Below, in pieces: positions 30,902 to 39,274 of a stretch of DNA of 64,000 nt. Under the pieces are notes generated by a model that worked only from the letters and a program-made list of their open reading frames with translations, was not told the DNA's origin and searched no databases. Location: contig NZ_JABEPE010000014.1 of NCBI RefSeq assembly GCF_026788005.1, positions 1-64,000 of the forward strand, written 5' to 3'. Positions within the stretch are counted from its first letter, which is position 1; every line of letters begins with the position of its first letter. The position numbers were made by a program, and so were the translations under genes. Source of the stretch: Alteromonas sp. a30 (GTDB taxonomy: Bacteria; Pseudomonadota; Gammaproteobacteria; Enterobacterales; Alteromonadaceae).

Positions 30902-33595
30902 ATGCAAGAAGAATTAATTCAAGCCTTGTCTGACGACGAGCATGACTGGTTAGAATCGCTGGCCTATATCAAACATGAGTTTGGTCCTGATGGCGTGAAG
31001 TATATCTTGTCGCGCACACAAGAATTCGCTTTGGATATGAACTTGGATATGGCGAGCAGCATGTTCCGTTCGCGCTACCTAAACACCATTCCACAAAGTG
31101 AGCAGCCGGAGTATCCCGGTGACATGGATATGGAAAAGCGTATCGAAAACCTAATCCGCTGGAATGCGCTAGCTATGGTGTTACAAGGTGTTGATTCTGG
31201 CGATGGTTTAGGTGGTCATATTGCCACTTATGCGTCGGCAGCAACCCTATTTGAAGTGGGTTTCAACCATGTATTTAAAGGCGCGAGTGAAAACAGAGAA
31301 GCCGACATCGTTATGCCGCAGCCACATGCCGCACCCGGATTTTACGCCAGAGCTTATATTGAAGGCCGGTTGTCGGAGCAACAGCTTAAGAACTTTCGTC
31401 GAGAACTAGGCGAAGGTGGTGGTTTGTGTTCGTACCCGCATCCGCGTTCAATGCCGGATTTTTGGGAAGTACCGAATGCCTCAATGGGGCTTTCTGTGCC
31501 TTCGGTTATTTATCAGGCACGCTTCTCGAAATACCTCGAAAACCGTGGTTTGAAAAGCAAAACTAGCGGAAAAATTTGGTGCTTTATTGGCGATGGTGAG
31601 TCCGATGAACCAGAAGTGATTGGTTCATTGAATATCGCCGCGCGCGAAAAACTCGACAATCTTGTGCTAGTGGTGAATTGTAATCTGCAACGTTTAGATG
31701 GCCCCGTGCGCGGCAATGGCAAGATAATCAAAGAGCTAGAACGCAGTTTTGCTGGGGCCAACTGGAATATTCTAAAAGTGATCTGGGGCGGTAGCTGGGA
31801 TGCGCTACTGGCGAAAGACATTCATGGTGAATTGCGTCGTCGTATGGACGAATGCGTTGATGGCGATTACCAAATGTATTCCATCAAAGATGGCAAAGCC
31901 CAGCGTGAACATTGGGTGGGTAACAACCAAGAATTGCAGCGTATCATGGAAGAATTATCCGACGATGAGATAAAAGCTATTAAGCGCGGTGGGCAAGATC
32001 CAGAGAAAATTTACGCCGCTTTTGCCCAAGCGGAAGCATACAGCGAAGGCCCAACGGTGATCTTAGTCAAAACCGTGAAAGGCGAAGCGTTGGGGCAATC
32101 CATTCAAGGTCGAAACACCGCACACCAAAAGAAAACCTTCTCGCCGGAAGAGCGGATTCAACTTGCCAAAGATTACGGTATTCCGCTTTCTGATGAAGAG
32201 GCTGCCAAAGCCGTGTTTTATCGACCACCGGAAAGCAGCCCTGAAATGCAATATTTACGCGCGCAAAGAGAAAAACTCGGTGGCTATTTGCCTCAACGTA
32301 AAGTTGAACCGATCAATATCAAAGCGCCGGATTACGCACTGTTTGAATCTATTTTCAAAGGCAGTGGTGACAGAGAAGTCTCGACCACCACAGCCATGGT
32401 GCGCATTATCAGTTTGCTGTGTAAAGACAAAGACCTCGGCAAACTTACCGTGCCGATTGTGCCAGACGAAGCGCGTACCTTTGGAATGGATGGCCTGTTC
32501 AAACAAATGGGCATTTATTCCAGCGAAGGCCAAAATTACCAGCCTGTGGATGCCGATACCTTATTGCCTTATACCGAAGCCAAAGACGGCCAAATTCTGC
32601 AAGAAGGCATTTGTGAGGCGGGCGCGATGGCGTCCTTTATGGCGGCGGGAACGTCTTATGCGGTGCATGGCATTCCAACCATTCCGTTTTATATCTTCTA
32701 TTCTATGTTTGGTTTTCAACGTGTCGGCGACATGATTTGGGCCTGTGCCGATATGATGGCAAAAGGCTTTCTGTTAGGCGGCACGGCAGGGCGAACAACG
32801 TTAAATGGCGAAGGTTTACAGCATCAAGATGGACACTCATTGGTACTGGCCAGCACCGTGCCTTGTATTAAAAGCTACGATCCGGCCTTTGGTTATGAAT
32901 TAGCGATTATTGTGCGCGAAGGCATTCGCCGCATGTACGAAAACCAAGAGAACATCTTCTATTACCTGATGGTATACAACCAGAACTACGTGATGCCAGC
33001 GCTGGAAAACATTGCTGACTACGAACAAGGTGTTTTAAAGGGCGGTTATTGCCTTGAAAAGGCCAGTACGAAAAGCAGTAACGGTAGCAAGGCCAACAAG
33101 AGTAAAAGCATCAACCTATTGGCTAGTGGTGCCATTATGCAAGAGGCGCTATTGGCGAAATCTTATCTGACAGAGTTAGGTTATGCCGTGAATATTTTCA
33201 GCATCACCAGCTTTATTGAATTAGAGCGCGAAGCACAAGACTGCTTGCGCGACAACCGTTTGCATCCAACGAAAACGCAAAAAATACCTTACGTTGCTCA
33301 AATGCTAAGTGAAAACGAGGGGGTGTTTTTGGCCGTTACCGACTATGTGAAATCCCTTGCCAACAGTATAGCCCGTTGGGTGCCGGGACCATACGAAGTG
33401 TTAGGCACTGACGGCTTTGGCTTAAGTGAAGCCAGAGACACGCTACGCGCACATTATGAGGTGGATCAGCATCATATTGTGCATGGTGCGCTGTCGTTAT
33501 TGCTACGAGAAGGCCGAATTTCACAAGCAGCGTTCAAAAAACATAGTCAAGGCGTTGTCGTAGATACTCAAAAAACCAACCCGCGATTTCGATAA
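30902..33595 (+). CDS. aceE: Pyruvate dehydrogenase E1 component, homodimeric AceE type
   Basis: An 897-residue thiamine-diphosphate enzyme, close to E. coli AceE (887). The ThDP/Mg motif is CFIGDGESDEPE followed by LVVNCNLQRLDGPVRGNGK. NTAHQKK holds the family His and RTFGMDGLF the later core. It decarboxylates a 2-oxo acid and acylates the lipoyl group of E2. It sits in the biosynthetic operon after the acyltransferase, with E2 just downstream and no E3 or PdhR regulator. A Ser/Lys/Asn-rich insert near residues 715-735 (SSNGSKANKSKS) is unusual. The start at 30902 is preferred over a GTG at 30896. Confidence 0.93.
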   Translation: MQEELIQALSDDEHDWLESLAYIKHEFGPDGVKYILSRTQEFALDMNLDMASSMFRSRYLNTIPQSEQPEYPGDMDMEKRIENLIRWNALAMVLQGVDSGDGLGGHIATYASAATLFEVGFNHVFKGASENREADIVMPQPHAAPGFYARAYIEGRLSEQQLKNFRRELGEGGGLCSYPHPRSMPDFWEVPNASMGLSVPSVIYQARFSKYLENRGLKSKTSGKIWCFIGDGESDEPEVIGSLNIAAREKLDNLVLVVNCNLQRLDGPVRGNGKIIKELERSFAGANWNILKVIWGGSWDALLAKDIHGELRRRMDECVDGDYQMYSIKDGKAQREHWVGNNQELQRIMEELSDDEIKAIKRGGQDPEKIYAAFAQAEAYSEGPTVILVKTVKGEALGQSIQGRNTAHQKKTFSPEERIQLAKDYGIPLSDEEAAKAVFYRPPESSPEMQYLRAQREKLGGYLPQRKVEPINIKAPDYALFESIFKGSGDREVSTTTAMVRIISLLCKDKDLGKLTVPIVPDEARTFGMDGLFKQMGIYSSEGQNYQPVDADTLLPYTEAKDGQILQEGICEAGAMASFMAAGTSYAVHGIPTIPFYIFYSMFGFQRVGDMIWACADMMAKGFLLGGTAGRTTLNGEGLQHQDGHSLVLASTVPCIKSYDPAFGYELAIIVREGIRRMYENQENIFYYLMVYNQNYVMPALENIADYEQGVLKGGYCLEKASTKSSNGSKANKSKSINLLASGAIMQEALLAKSYLTELGYAVNIFSITSFIELEREAQDCLRDNRLHPTKTQKIPYVAQMLSENEGVFLAVTDYVKSLANSIARWVPGPYEVLGTDGFGLSEARDTLRAHYEVDQHHIVHGALSLLLREGRISQAAFKKHSQGVVVDTQKTNPRFR

Positions 33596-33607
33596 GAGGA
33601 CAAAAGC

Positions 33608-35002
33608 GTGGATCATAAAATCATTAAAATGCCCTCATTAGGCGAAGATGTATCGCACGGCGCAGTGGTCGATATCCGCGTAACCCTTGGTGGCAAGGTG
33701 AAGTCGGGCGATATTTTGCTAGAAGTGGAAACCGACAAAGTAGTGGTAGAAGTACCTGCCGATACTGATGGCGAGGTTATCGATATTTTGGTTTCCGAAG
33801 GCGATAAGGTGTCGCAAGGTGTGGAAATCCTTCACTTAAAAGCGCATGTCGAAAACCCTGCGCCTGAAGCAGATAAAGCACCTGCCGTAGAAGCAGCGCC
33901 AGCAGTGAAAACGGAAACCGATGACGTTGAAGCGAAAAAGCCACTTCAACAAGATAAAAGCGCTGTGGCGCCACCTGTTGCCGAGGTAGCCAATACTGGC
34001 AGTGTTGCAGACAACCATCGTCGTGCTGAAAGTGACGTATCGGAAAGTGTAGAATCTGGGCCGCTTAAAGCGGGACCGAGTGTACGCAGGATGTCGCGTG
34101 AGTTGGGTGTCGACTTATCGCATGTGGAAGGTTCTGGCACGCGCAATAGCATCCAAAAAGCAGACGTAAAAGACTATGTGCGCAGTGTTATGCAGTTACA
34201 GAGCGCACAAATACAAGGGCAAAGCGGTGTGATTCAAGCCAACAATGCAGGTGCGGCAAGACACGTAAAACCGATGCCAGATTTAGACGCGTTTGGCCCC
34301 GTTACGCGGGTAGCAACCACTGGCATGCAAACCGCTACCGCAGAAAATATGGTGCATAGTTGGTCCACCATTCCTCATGCTTGGTTGCAAGAACGCATTG
34401 ACATTACCGACCTTGAAAAGTCGCGCAAAAAGTTTGTATCTAAAGTGAAATCCGCAGGCGGCAGCTTCACCATTACTGTTTTATTAGCGAAAGCCATTGC
34501 CAAAGTGATGAAGGAAATTCCCATTTTCAATGCGGCGTATGATGAGATCAATGGAGAGATCATTTATCGTGATTACTTCGATATTGGGGTCGCCATCGAC
34601 ACGGAAAAAGGCTTGGTTGTGCCAACATTGCGAGAGGTGGATAAAAAGTCACTGACAGAAATTGCGGTGGAATTTACCGAACTAACCATGCGTACCAAAC
34701 GCCGTAAAATTACGGCCAAAGACTTAAGCGGCGCGGGGTTCACCTTATCGAATTTGAAAGGCATGAGTGTGTCGGGCATCTTCCCCATCATTAATTGGCC
34801 GCAAACCGGTATTTTAGGGGTGGCCGATACCGAATGGGTGCCTGTATTGGAAGGCGACCCTGAAAATGGCAAGTTTGTCCCTCGTTTGATAATGCCAGTG
34901 ACGATTGGCTTTGATCACCGAGTGATTAATGGCGGCGACGCAGCGCGTTTCTTAAAAATCTTAAAAGAAACCTTGCAAGACCCAATGGCAATGCTGATTT
35001 AA
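33608..35002 (+). CDS. aceF: Dihydrolipoamide acyltransferase (E2) of a PDH-type complex
   Basis: A 464-residue E2. One lipoyl domain (1-78) carries Lys44 in VETDKVVVEVPAD. An Ala/Pro/Glu-rich linker follows, then the peripheral-subunit-binding domain (about 152-192: GPSVRRMSRELGVDL). The catalytic acetyltransferase domain has FDHRVINGGDAARF near the end. E. coli AceF has three lipoyl domains; one is within the normal range for other bacteria. The GTG start is preceded by AGAGGA. With AceE it would pass an acyl group from a 2-oxo acid to CoA or, speculatively, to a carrier protein. E3 must come from the central complex. Confidence 0.93.
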   Translation: MDHKIIKMPSLGEDVSHGAVVDIRVTLGGKVKSGDILLEVETDKVVVEVPADTDGEVIDILVSEGDKVSQGVEILHLKAHVENPAPEADKAPAVEAAPAVKTETDDVEAKKPLQQDKSAVAPPVAEVANTGSVADNHRRAESDVSESVESGPLKAGPSVRRMSRELGVDLSHVEGSGTRNSIQKADVKDYVRSVMQLQSAQIQGQSGVIQANNAGAARHVKPMPDLDAFGPVTRVATTGMQTATAENMVHSWSTIPHAWLQERIDITDLEKSRKKFVSKVKSAGGSFTITVLLAKAIAKVMKEIPIFNAAYDEINGEIIYRDYFDIGVAIDTEKGLVVPTLREVDKKSLTEIAVEFTELTMRTKRRKITAKDLSGAGFTLSNLKGMSVSGIFPIINWPQTGILGVADTEWVPVLEGDPENGKFVPRLIMPVTIGFDHRVINGGDAARFLKILKETLQDPMAMLI

Positions 35003-35036
35003 TCCCGATTTGTTGAATACCCTTTCGTGGATGCTC

Positions 35037-35060
35037 CACAGCCGCTTTTCTGCGGCTGTG
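35037..35060 (+). terminator. Hairpin terminator after the right biosynthetic operon
   Basis: CACAGCCGC-TTTTCT-GCGGCTGTG is a perfect 9-base stem 35 bases after the E2 stop codon. The following bases (AATTTACT) are only weakly T-rich, so termination may be partial or assisted. Confidence 0.6.
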
Positions 35061-35145
35061 AATTTACTGGCTACAAACTATAACGAGCGTTCACTTGAAT
35101 ACTGCGCTTTTCATGCGTAAAAATACACACTTGTCAGAAATGTAA

Positions 35146-35661
35146 ATGAGTAACTCAACGATGACCGAAGCGATTCATCTTGTGGTGTTAGTAGCGGCTA
35201 TTTTAGGAACAGGTTTGGTTGCAGGGATGTTTTATGCCTTCTCGACTTTCATCATGCGTGGTTTGAGCGAATTGCCTGCCGTTGAAGGCATGCGAGCGAT
35301 GCAGTCCATTAATGTAACCGTGCTTAACCGTTGGTTTATGTCGGTATTTATGGGGACGTTTGGCTTATGCTTAGCGCTTATTTTTATCTTCTCGGTAGAT
35401 TACCGAGGAATACGCTCTTTGTTAGTGATTGCTGGAGCGGTTATTTATGTTATTTGGTGTTTTTTAGTCACAGGTACACGTAATGTGCCGCGCAATAATT
35501 TATTGTCGACTACATCAGCGGAATCTTCTCAAGCCAATGCCGTTTGGCAGACCTACTTAACAGAGTGGACTTACTATAATCATATTCGCACAGGCGCAGC
35601 GCTAGCATCGTGTTTAAGCTTTATTTGTGGTGCGCTATTAGAAGCCGCTGCGTGGACTTAA
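35146..35661 (+). CDS. DUF1772 (anthrone-oxygenase-like) membrane protein
   Basis: A 171-residue inner-membrane protein with four predicted helices (about residues 10-35, 57-80, 85-107, 145-168). It has the DUF1772 features GTGLVAGMFYAFSTFIMRGL and a conserved WTYYNHIRT near the end. Some family members have been linked to anthrone oxidation in polyketide pathways, but most are uncharacterised. It follows the biosynthetic operon after a hairpin. Whether it belongs to the pathway is open. Confidence 0.75.
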   Translation: MSNSTMTEAIHLVVLVAAILGTGLVAGMFYAFSTFIMRGLSELPAVEGMRAMQSINVTVLNRWFMSVFMGTFGLCLALIFIFSVDYRGIRSLLVIAGAVIYVIWCFLVTGTRNVPRNNLLSTTSAESSQANAVWQTYLTEWTYYNHIRTGAALASCLSFICGALLEAAAWT

Positions 35662-35768
35662 TTAGCCTTGTTATTTAAGCGTATTTGCTCCTACCTTTAG
35701 CCAACTAAAAAGCGTTGATCTTCCTAGGGTTTATTCCTTTTTAGATGGCTGACCTGTCGTGTTAAAAA

Positions 35769-35784
35769 CTGACCCTCAGTACAG
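35769..35784. promoter_or_regulatory. LuxR-type box 5
   Basis: On the minus strand this reads CTGTACTGAGGGTCAG with flanks ACC...TTT, matching box 1 at 13 of 16 core bases. The wider segment TGACC-N9-GGTCA is a perfect 5-base inverted repeat. It is 138 bases upstream of the DUF2165 gene, but a terminator-like hairpin (35836-35852) lies between them, so its target is uncertain. Confidence 0.48.
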
Positions 35785-35835
35785 GTCAAATTCCTTTCTC
35801 GAAGTGTTTTAATTTTACCGAACTTGTTTGAATGA

Positions 35836-35860
35836 CCTGTTGTAAAAACAGGCATTTTTT
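35836..35860 (+). terminator. Rho-independent terminator-like hairpin
   Basis: CCTGTT (35836-35841) and AACAGG (35847-35852) form a 6-base stem with a 5-base loop, followed by CATTTTTT. It is suited to stop transcripts coming from the DUF1772 gene. Confidence 0.55.
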
Positions 35861-35921
35861 AACGCCAACCTCTGCCTGCTAAAAGCGAAGATGATGTAAG
35901 TAGGCTCAGTCAAAGTAGGAC

Positions 35922-36440
35922 ATGAATGTGATTAACCTAAGAACAATGCAAGTCGTGATCGTTGCCGCGATGGCTTCGTGGGGAATAATGGACGGTATTG
36001 GAAATCTAATTGTTTATGATACATGGGTCAAAATTGTGGCGTATGTACTGACCTTAGAAGACACCATGGTCAATGGGATGCCGCATCCTCGTGCGATTCA
36101 TAATCCTGTGTTGCCACACATTGGCTATGCCTTCATTTATTTATCAAAATTAGTCGGCGGTGTGTTTTGCGTTCTAGGCGCTATCAAAATGTGGAAGTCT
36201 CGCCGTGATGTTGCAGAGGTGTTTAACGCAGCAAAAGAAAAATTCTATATGGGAATTGGTTTCTTCCTATTTATGTTGATTTTTGGCTTCGTCACCTTAA
36301 AAGGCGGCATGTTCAACACCGGCGAAATGCCAAGCGACTTTACGCTAATGGTATTCGATTTCGTCACCCTATTCCTCGCTATGTGCGGCGCAGCAACGAT
36401 TTTCGTATCCATACCAACGAATGCACCGGAAACACGCTAG
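35922..36440 (+). CDS. DUF2165-family small integral membrane protein
   Basis: A 172-residue protein with four transmembrane helices (about 10-28, 67-90, 108-127, 140-162). Conserved polar features of DUF2165 are visible between helices 1 and 2 (GNLIVYDT, LEDTM, HPAI-like HNPVLPHIGY). The function is unknown in all members I know. It precedes another small membrane protein by 58 bases and may share its transcript, which ends at a clear terminator at 36946. Confidence 0.7.
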   Translation: MNVINLRTMQVVIVAAMASWGIMDGIGNLIVYDTWVKIVAYVLTLEDTMVNGMPHPRAIHNPVLPHIGYAFIYLSKLVGGVFCVLGAIKMWKSRRDVAEVFNAAKEKFYMGIGFFLFMLIFGFVTLKGGMFNTGEMPSDFTLMVFDFVTLFLAMCGAATIFVSIPTNAPETR

Positions 36441-36498
36441 TTAAATAGTCGTTGTGAGTTGAAGTGAGTTAATTGCAATTATTAATCGGAGAATCCTT

Positions 36499-36906
36499 GT
36501 GAAAGATTCAAAATTTGTAAAGTCCATGCTGATTATTTCTGGCCTACTGTTGATTTTTATTGGCGCATCTTACCTGTTTACGCCTATCGAGTTTTACGCC
36601 TCTGCTAACCAAACCGACATTTCTGGTCAGGTAAATTTATTAAGTGAAATTCGTGCTGCGGGTGGCGGTTTATTACTGGGGGGAATTTTGGTTGCTGTTG
36701 GGGCTTTTAAAAGCCACTTTGCATACACCGCAACCGTTATTTCTATCATGATTTGGATGGGCTGGGGATTAGCGCGTATTGTTGGTTTCGCAGCAGATGG
36801 CATGCCAAACGAAGGTTTAGTGATTGCCACGATTTGCGAAATCTTAATTGGCATTTGGGGCATTATCGCCATCAAAAAATACGCGGTAACGCCAGCAAGT
36901 ATTTAA
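36499..36906 (+). CDS. DUF4345-family membrane protein
   Basis: A 135-residue protein with four predicted transmembrane helices covering most of its length. It shows the family-like segments LIFIGASYLFTPIEFY and LLSEIRAAGGGLLLGGI, and RIVGFAADGMP near helix 3. It starts at GTG behind GGAG. Nothing is known of its role; it is probably co-transcribed with the DUF2165 gene. Confidence 0.7.
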   Translation: MKDSKFVKSMLIISGLLLIFIGASYLFTPIEFYASANQTDISGQVNLLSEIRAAGGGLLLGGILVAVGAFKSHFAYTATVISIMIWMGWGLARIVGFAADGMPNEGLVIATICEILIGIWGIIAIKKYAVTPASI

Positions 36907-36945
36907 GTTGAAAGTGACGTTTCGTTATACATTGCCCTAGTGGGT

Positions 36946-36972
36946 ACCGGCACGCCTGGTGTCGGTTTTTTT
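36946..36972 (+). terminator. Rho-independent terminator
   Basis: ACCGGCAC (36946-36953) pairs with GTGTCGGT (36959-36966, one G-T pair), followed by a run of seven T. It ends the DUF2165/DUF4345 transcript. Confidence 0.8.
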
Positions 36973-37079
36973 ATTTGTGTCCATAGATAGCGCTGTGTGG
37001 TTGTCGGGTGTAAATCGGTCATTTCTCAAAAGACCAATTCAATGGCATTATGATAGTGTCTTGTTAAAACATAAATGGA

Positions 37080-37406
37080 ATGAATATGATTTTCTCAACA
37101 ACTGACACAATACCCGGTGAAGAAATAGCAACTATCTGTGGCGTCGTTTCTGGCAATGTTGTGCAAAGTAAACATATTGGTCGCGATTTCATGGCTGGGC
37201 TAAAGAGCCTAGTGGGGGGAGAAATTCGTGGTTACACCGAAATGTTAACAGACGCGCGCAACATTGCCATCCAACGTATGGTGGCGGATGCGAACGAAAA
37301 AGGTGCAGATGCCATTGTTGGCATTCGTTTCACCACCAGTGCCATTATGGATGGCTCCTCAGAGATTCTGGTATTTGGGACAGCGGTAAAGCTTGCACCA
37401 AGATAG
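37080..37406 (+). CDS. YbjQ/UPF0145-family protein
   Basis: A 108-residue cytoplasmic protein with the typical YbjQ pattern: FSTTDTIPGEEIATICGVVSG, then GRDFMAGLKSLVGGEIRGYTEM, ADANEKGADAIVGIRF. The family forms small pentamer-like rings and has been called a heavy-metal-binding domain, but its role is unresolved. An ATG at 37086 is an alternative start. It is a single-gene unit with terminators on both sides. Confidence 0.85.
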   Translation: MNMIFSTTDTIPGEEIATICGVVSGNVVQSKHIGRDFMAGLKSLVGGEIRGYTEMLTDARNIAIQRMVADANEKGADAIVGIRFTTSAIMDGSSEILVFGTAVKLAPR

Positions 37407-37469
37407 CCGTTAGCATTGCGCCGACAACCTACCTCCTGCTCTCAATAAGCGACTCAGTTCTCAATCAAT

Positions 37470-37508
37470 AACCTCAGCCGGTTGATGCGGTTGGGGTTTT
37501 CTTTTTTC
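37470..37508 (+). terminator. Rho-independent terminator after the YbjQ-family gene
   Basis: AACCTCAGCC (37470-37479) pairs with GGTTGGGGTT (37489-37498), with one mismatch and one wobble, and is followed by TTCTTTTTT. Confidence 0.7.
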
Positions 37509-38615
37509 TATCGCATGCCACCACGAACAGAGACATGTTTATCTAGCACACCCAATAGCTCAAACCCAATAGCTGTATTTCATTGTTATCCACCTTATAG
37601 CGATTACTTCCATGTAGACCAATCTCAGCAGCGAACAGGGCGTTGCTGTTGGCTATAACTCGTTATCCCTTTAAATCTTATTAGAGTAGAGTGAATATTC
37701 CGAAAGATGGTTAAAATAAATCATTTATGATGATCCTTATTTCGAGGTGCTGTTTCACATCTAAACTATCCATGTTTTTTGTTAAATAGGGAAAGTTTAA
37801 TTTTAAATTAAATCGATTTTACGCATTTTTTTTGCAAAATAATTAAATTTTTTAGATAGGAATATGAAAACGAATGTAACCGGAAATGGCTTTATTTGGT
37901 TAAGTTTGGGTTAACAATATTTTCATTTGATTGCCCTCGTTATGTTGAATTTTTTAGCAATTAAAGCATCGGTTTAACGTTTTTTTAATCAAATGTGATT
38001 TTTATTTTTTGATGGATTATATGTCTGGTTATTTTTGATTAATACTTTTGAACTGTTTTTTCTTCAAATCCTTAGCTTGATTCCGATAATTTATTTATAT
38101 CAGGAAAAGCTCACATCTTTACTACCTAATAATCTGAAAAACGACGTGCAATCTAGCGGTTATCATTCAGGTATCTCATTTTTGTGGAATGCAATAAGAG
38201 CAAAAAAGTGATTGTAATTAATAGATTTTTAATTTTATTTGCTTGTTTTTATTCACGAAAATGAACTTGAGAGATCTTAACTAAACGAAGTGAGTAATTA
38301 TATTTTCGTAAAAACAAAATATAAAAAATTAGCCTCTATGCAAATTCTAAATCGGTTTTCGTGTTTTAAATGGCCGCTGTAATATGCCGTAATTTACTAA
38401 TAAGACATAGCTTATTAGCTTTCCCTGACGTTATCGAGAAGTGACTGAGTTGATTTTCATGAGGAAGTTTACTTTTTAATTGTGAATATTTTTCTTGTTA
38501 TTTTTGGTTGTTGTGAAGCCTGTTTTTATAAACATATAGGTTAATAATATAATCACATTATTAGAAGTGTTCCGTCATTTCTCCGAAGCAATAAAACGTG
38601 AAGGATGGAGAGATA
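37509..38615. other. 1.1-kb AT-rich non-coding region in front of the eCIS-like block
   Basis: No gene longer than a few dozen codons is found on either strand. The stretch from about 37700 to 38580 is markedly AT-rich, with many A- and T-tracts (for example TTTAAATTAAATCG and AAACAAAATATAAAAAATTAG). This composition is typical of DNA bound and silenced by H-NS-like proteins and of acquired-island edges. It must hold the promoter of the sigma-factor gene at 38616. I found no convincing RNA gene, att site or long repeat in it. Confidence 0.5.
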
Positions 38616-39170
38616 ATGAGCATTTCCTTAGTTTCAATAACTCAATCAAATGCCGTAGAGCAGCAATTTAATCAAATTTGGACTGAGAATCAGTTCAAGG
38701 TAAGGAATTTTTGTCTTCGATGGCTGTCTGGTAGAAGCGATATGGTTGATGATGTGATGTCATTAACTGCTGAAAAAGCCTATAAATACCTCAGTAATTC
38801 AGGCGAGCCTATTCATAATCCACTGGCTTGGTTATGCACAATGACGCGCAATATTTGTGCAGATATTTACCGTGCAGAAGTCAAAGAGCGTGAATTGGTA
38901 AATCAAGTGAATGCTGCTCCTAATACCTTCTTTTTTGCTTCTAATCAAAGTGAACCGCTTGAGCAGATGATTGAACGAGAAGCCGATTTTAATTCCTTGC
39001 TAGACGATATTTCTTTATTGCCAAAAGAACACCAAGAGGTACTGGCATTAAGAGTATTTGAGGGCTTGGACTATCAAGAAATGTCGAGTCGCACTCAACT
39101 CACGGCGGTTAACCTTCGCAAGCGCGTTCAAATAATGCGTAAGCAGTTACGTCAGCGTCACTTTAATTAA
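38616..39170 (+). CDS. ECF-type RNA polymerase sigma factor heading the eCIS-like block
   Basis: A 184-residue sigma factor. Region 2 spans about residues 18-85 (NQFKVRNFCLRWL, MVDDVMSLTAEKAYKYL, NPLAWLCTMTRNICADIYR). Region 4 spans about 125-180 (LPKEHQEVLALRVFEGL, YQEMSSRTQLTAVNLRKRV). The start at 38616 follows GGAGAGATA; the frame is open for 18 bases more. No anti-sigma gene adjoins it. Its position directly ahead of a NusG-like antiterminator and the ATPase/cap/fibre genes suggests that it switches on this block, its own promoter included. Confidence 0.85.
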   Translation: MSISLVSITQSNAVEQQFNQIWTENQFKVRNFCLRWLSGRSDMVDDVMSLTAEKAYKYLSNSGEPIHNPLAWLCTMTRNICADIYRAEVKERELVNQVNAAPNTFFFASNQSEPLEQMIEREADFNSLLDDISLLPKEHQEVLALRVFEGLDYQEMSSRTQLTAVNLRKRVQIMRKQLRQRHFN

Positions 39171-39200
39171 TCTTTGTTTCAACTTTCACACCAGAAAACA

Positions 39201-39221
39201 GGTGGCGTCTAAAAGCCCACC
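39201..39221 (+). promoter_or_regulatory. Small hairpin in the leader of the NusG-like gene
   Basis: GGTGG (39201-39205) pairs with CCACC (39217-39221) around CGTCTAAAAGC. There is no T-run. It lies 54 bases before the antiterminator gene. RfaH-type proteins are recruited at pause sites with a small hairpin in the non-template strand, so this is a candidate pause or recruitment element. That is speculative, as the ops consensus is not present. Confidence 0.25.
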
Positions 39222-39274
39222 AATATGGAATGAGTTTGCATAAGGCGAAGTGGCGGAGCCTGCAAGGAGTAAAA

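Noticed and set aside
35748-35760. A sixth LuxR-type box (CTGACCTGTCGTG)
   Set aside because: It has the CTGACC start but no CAG at the fixed distance; counted as chance similarity.
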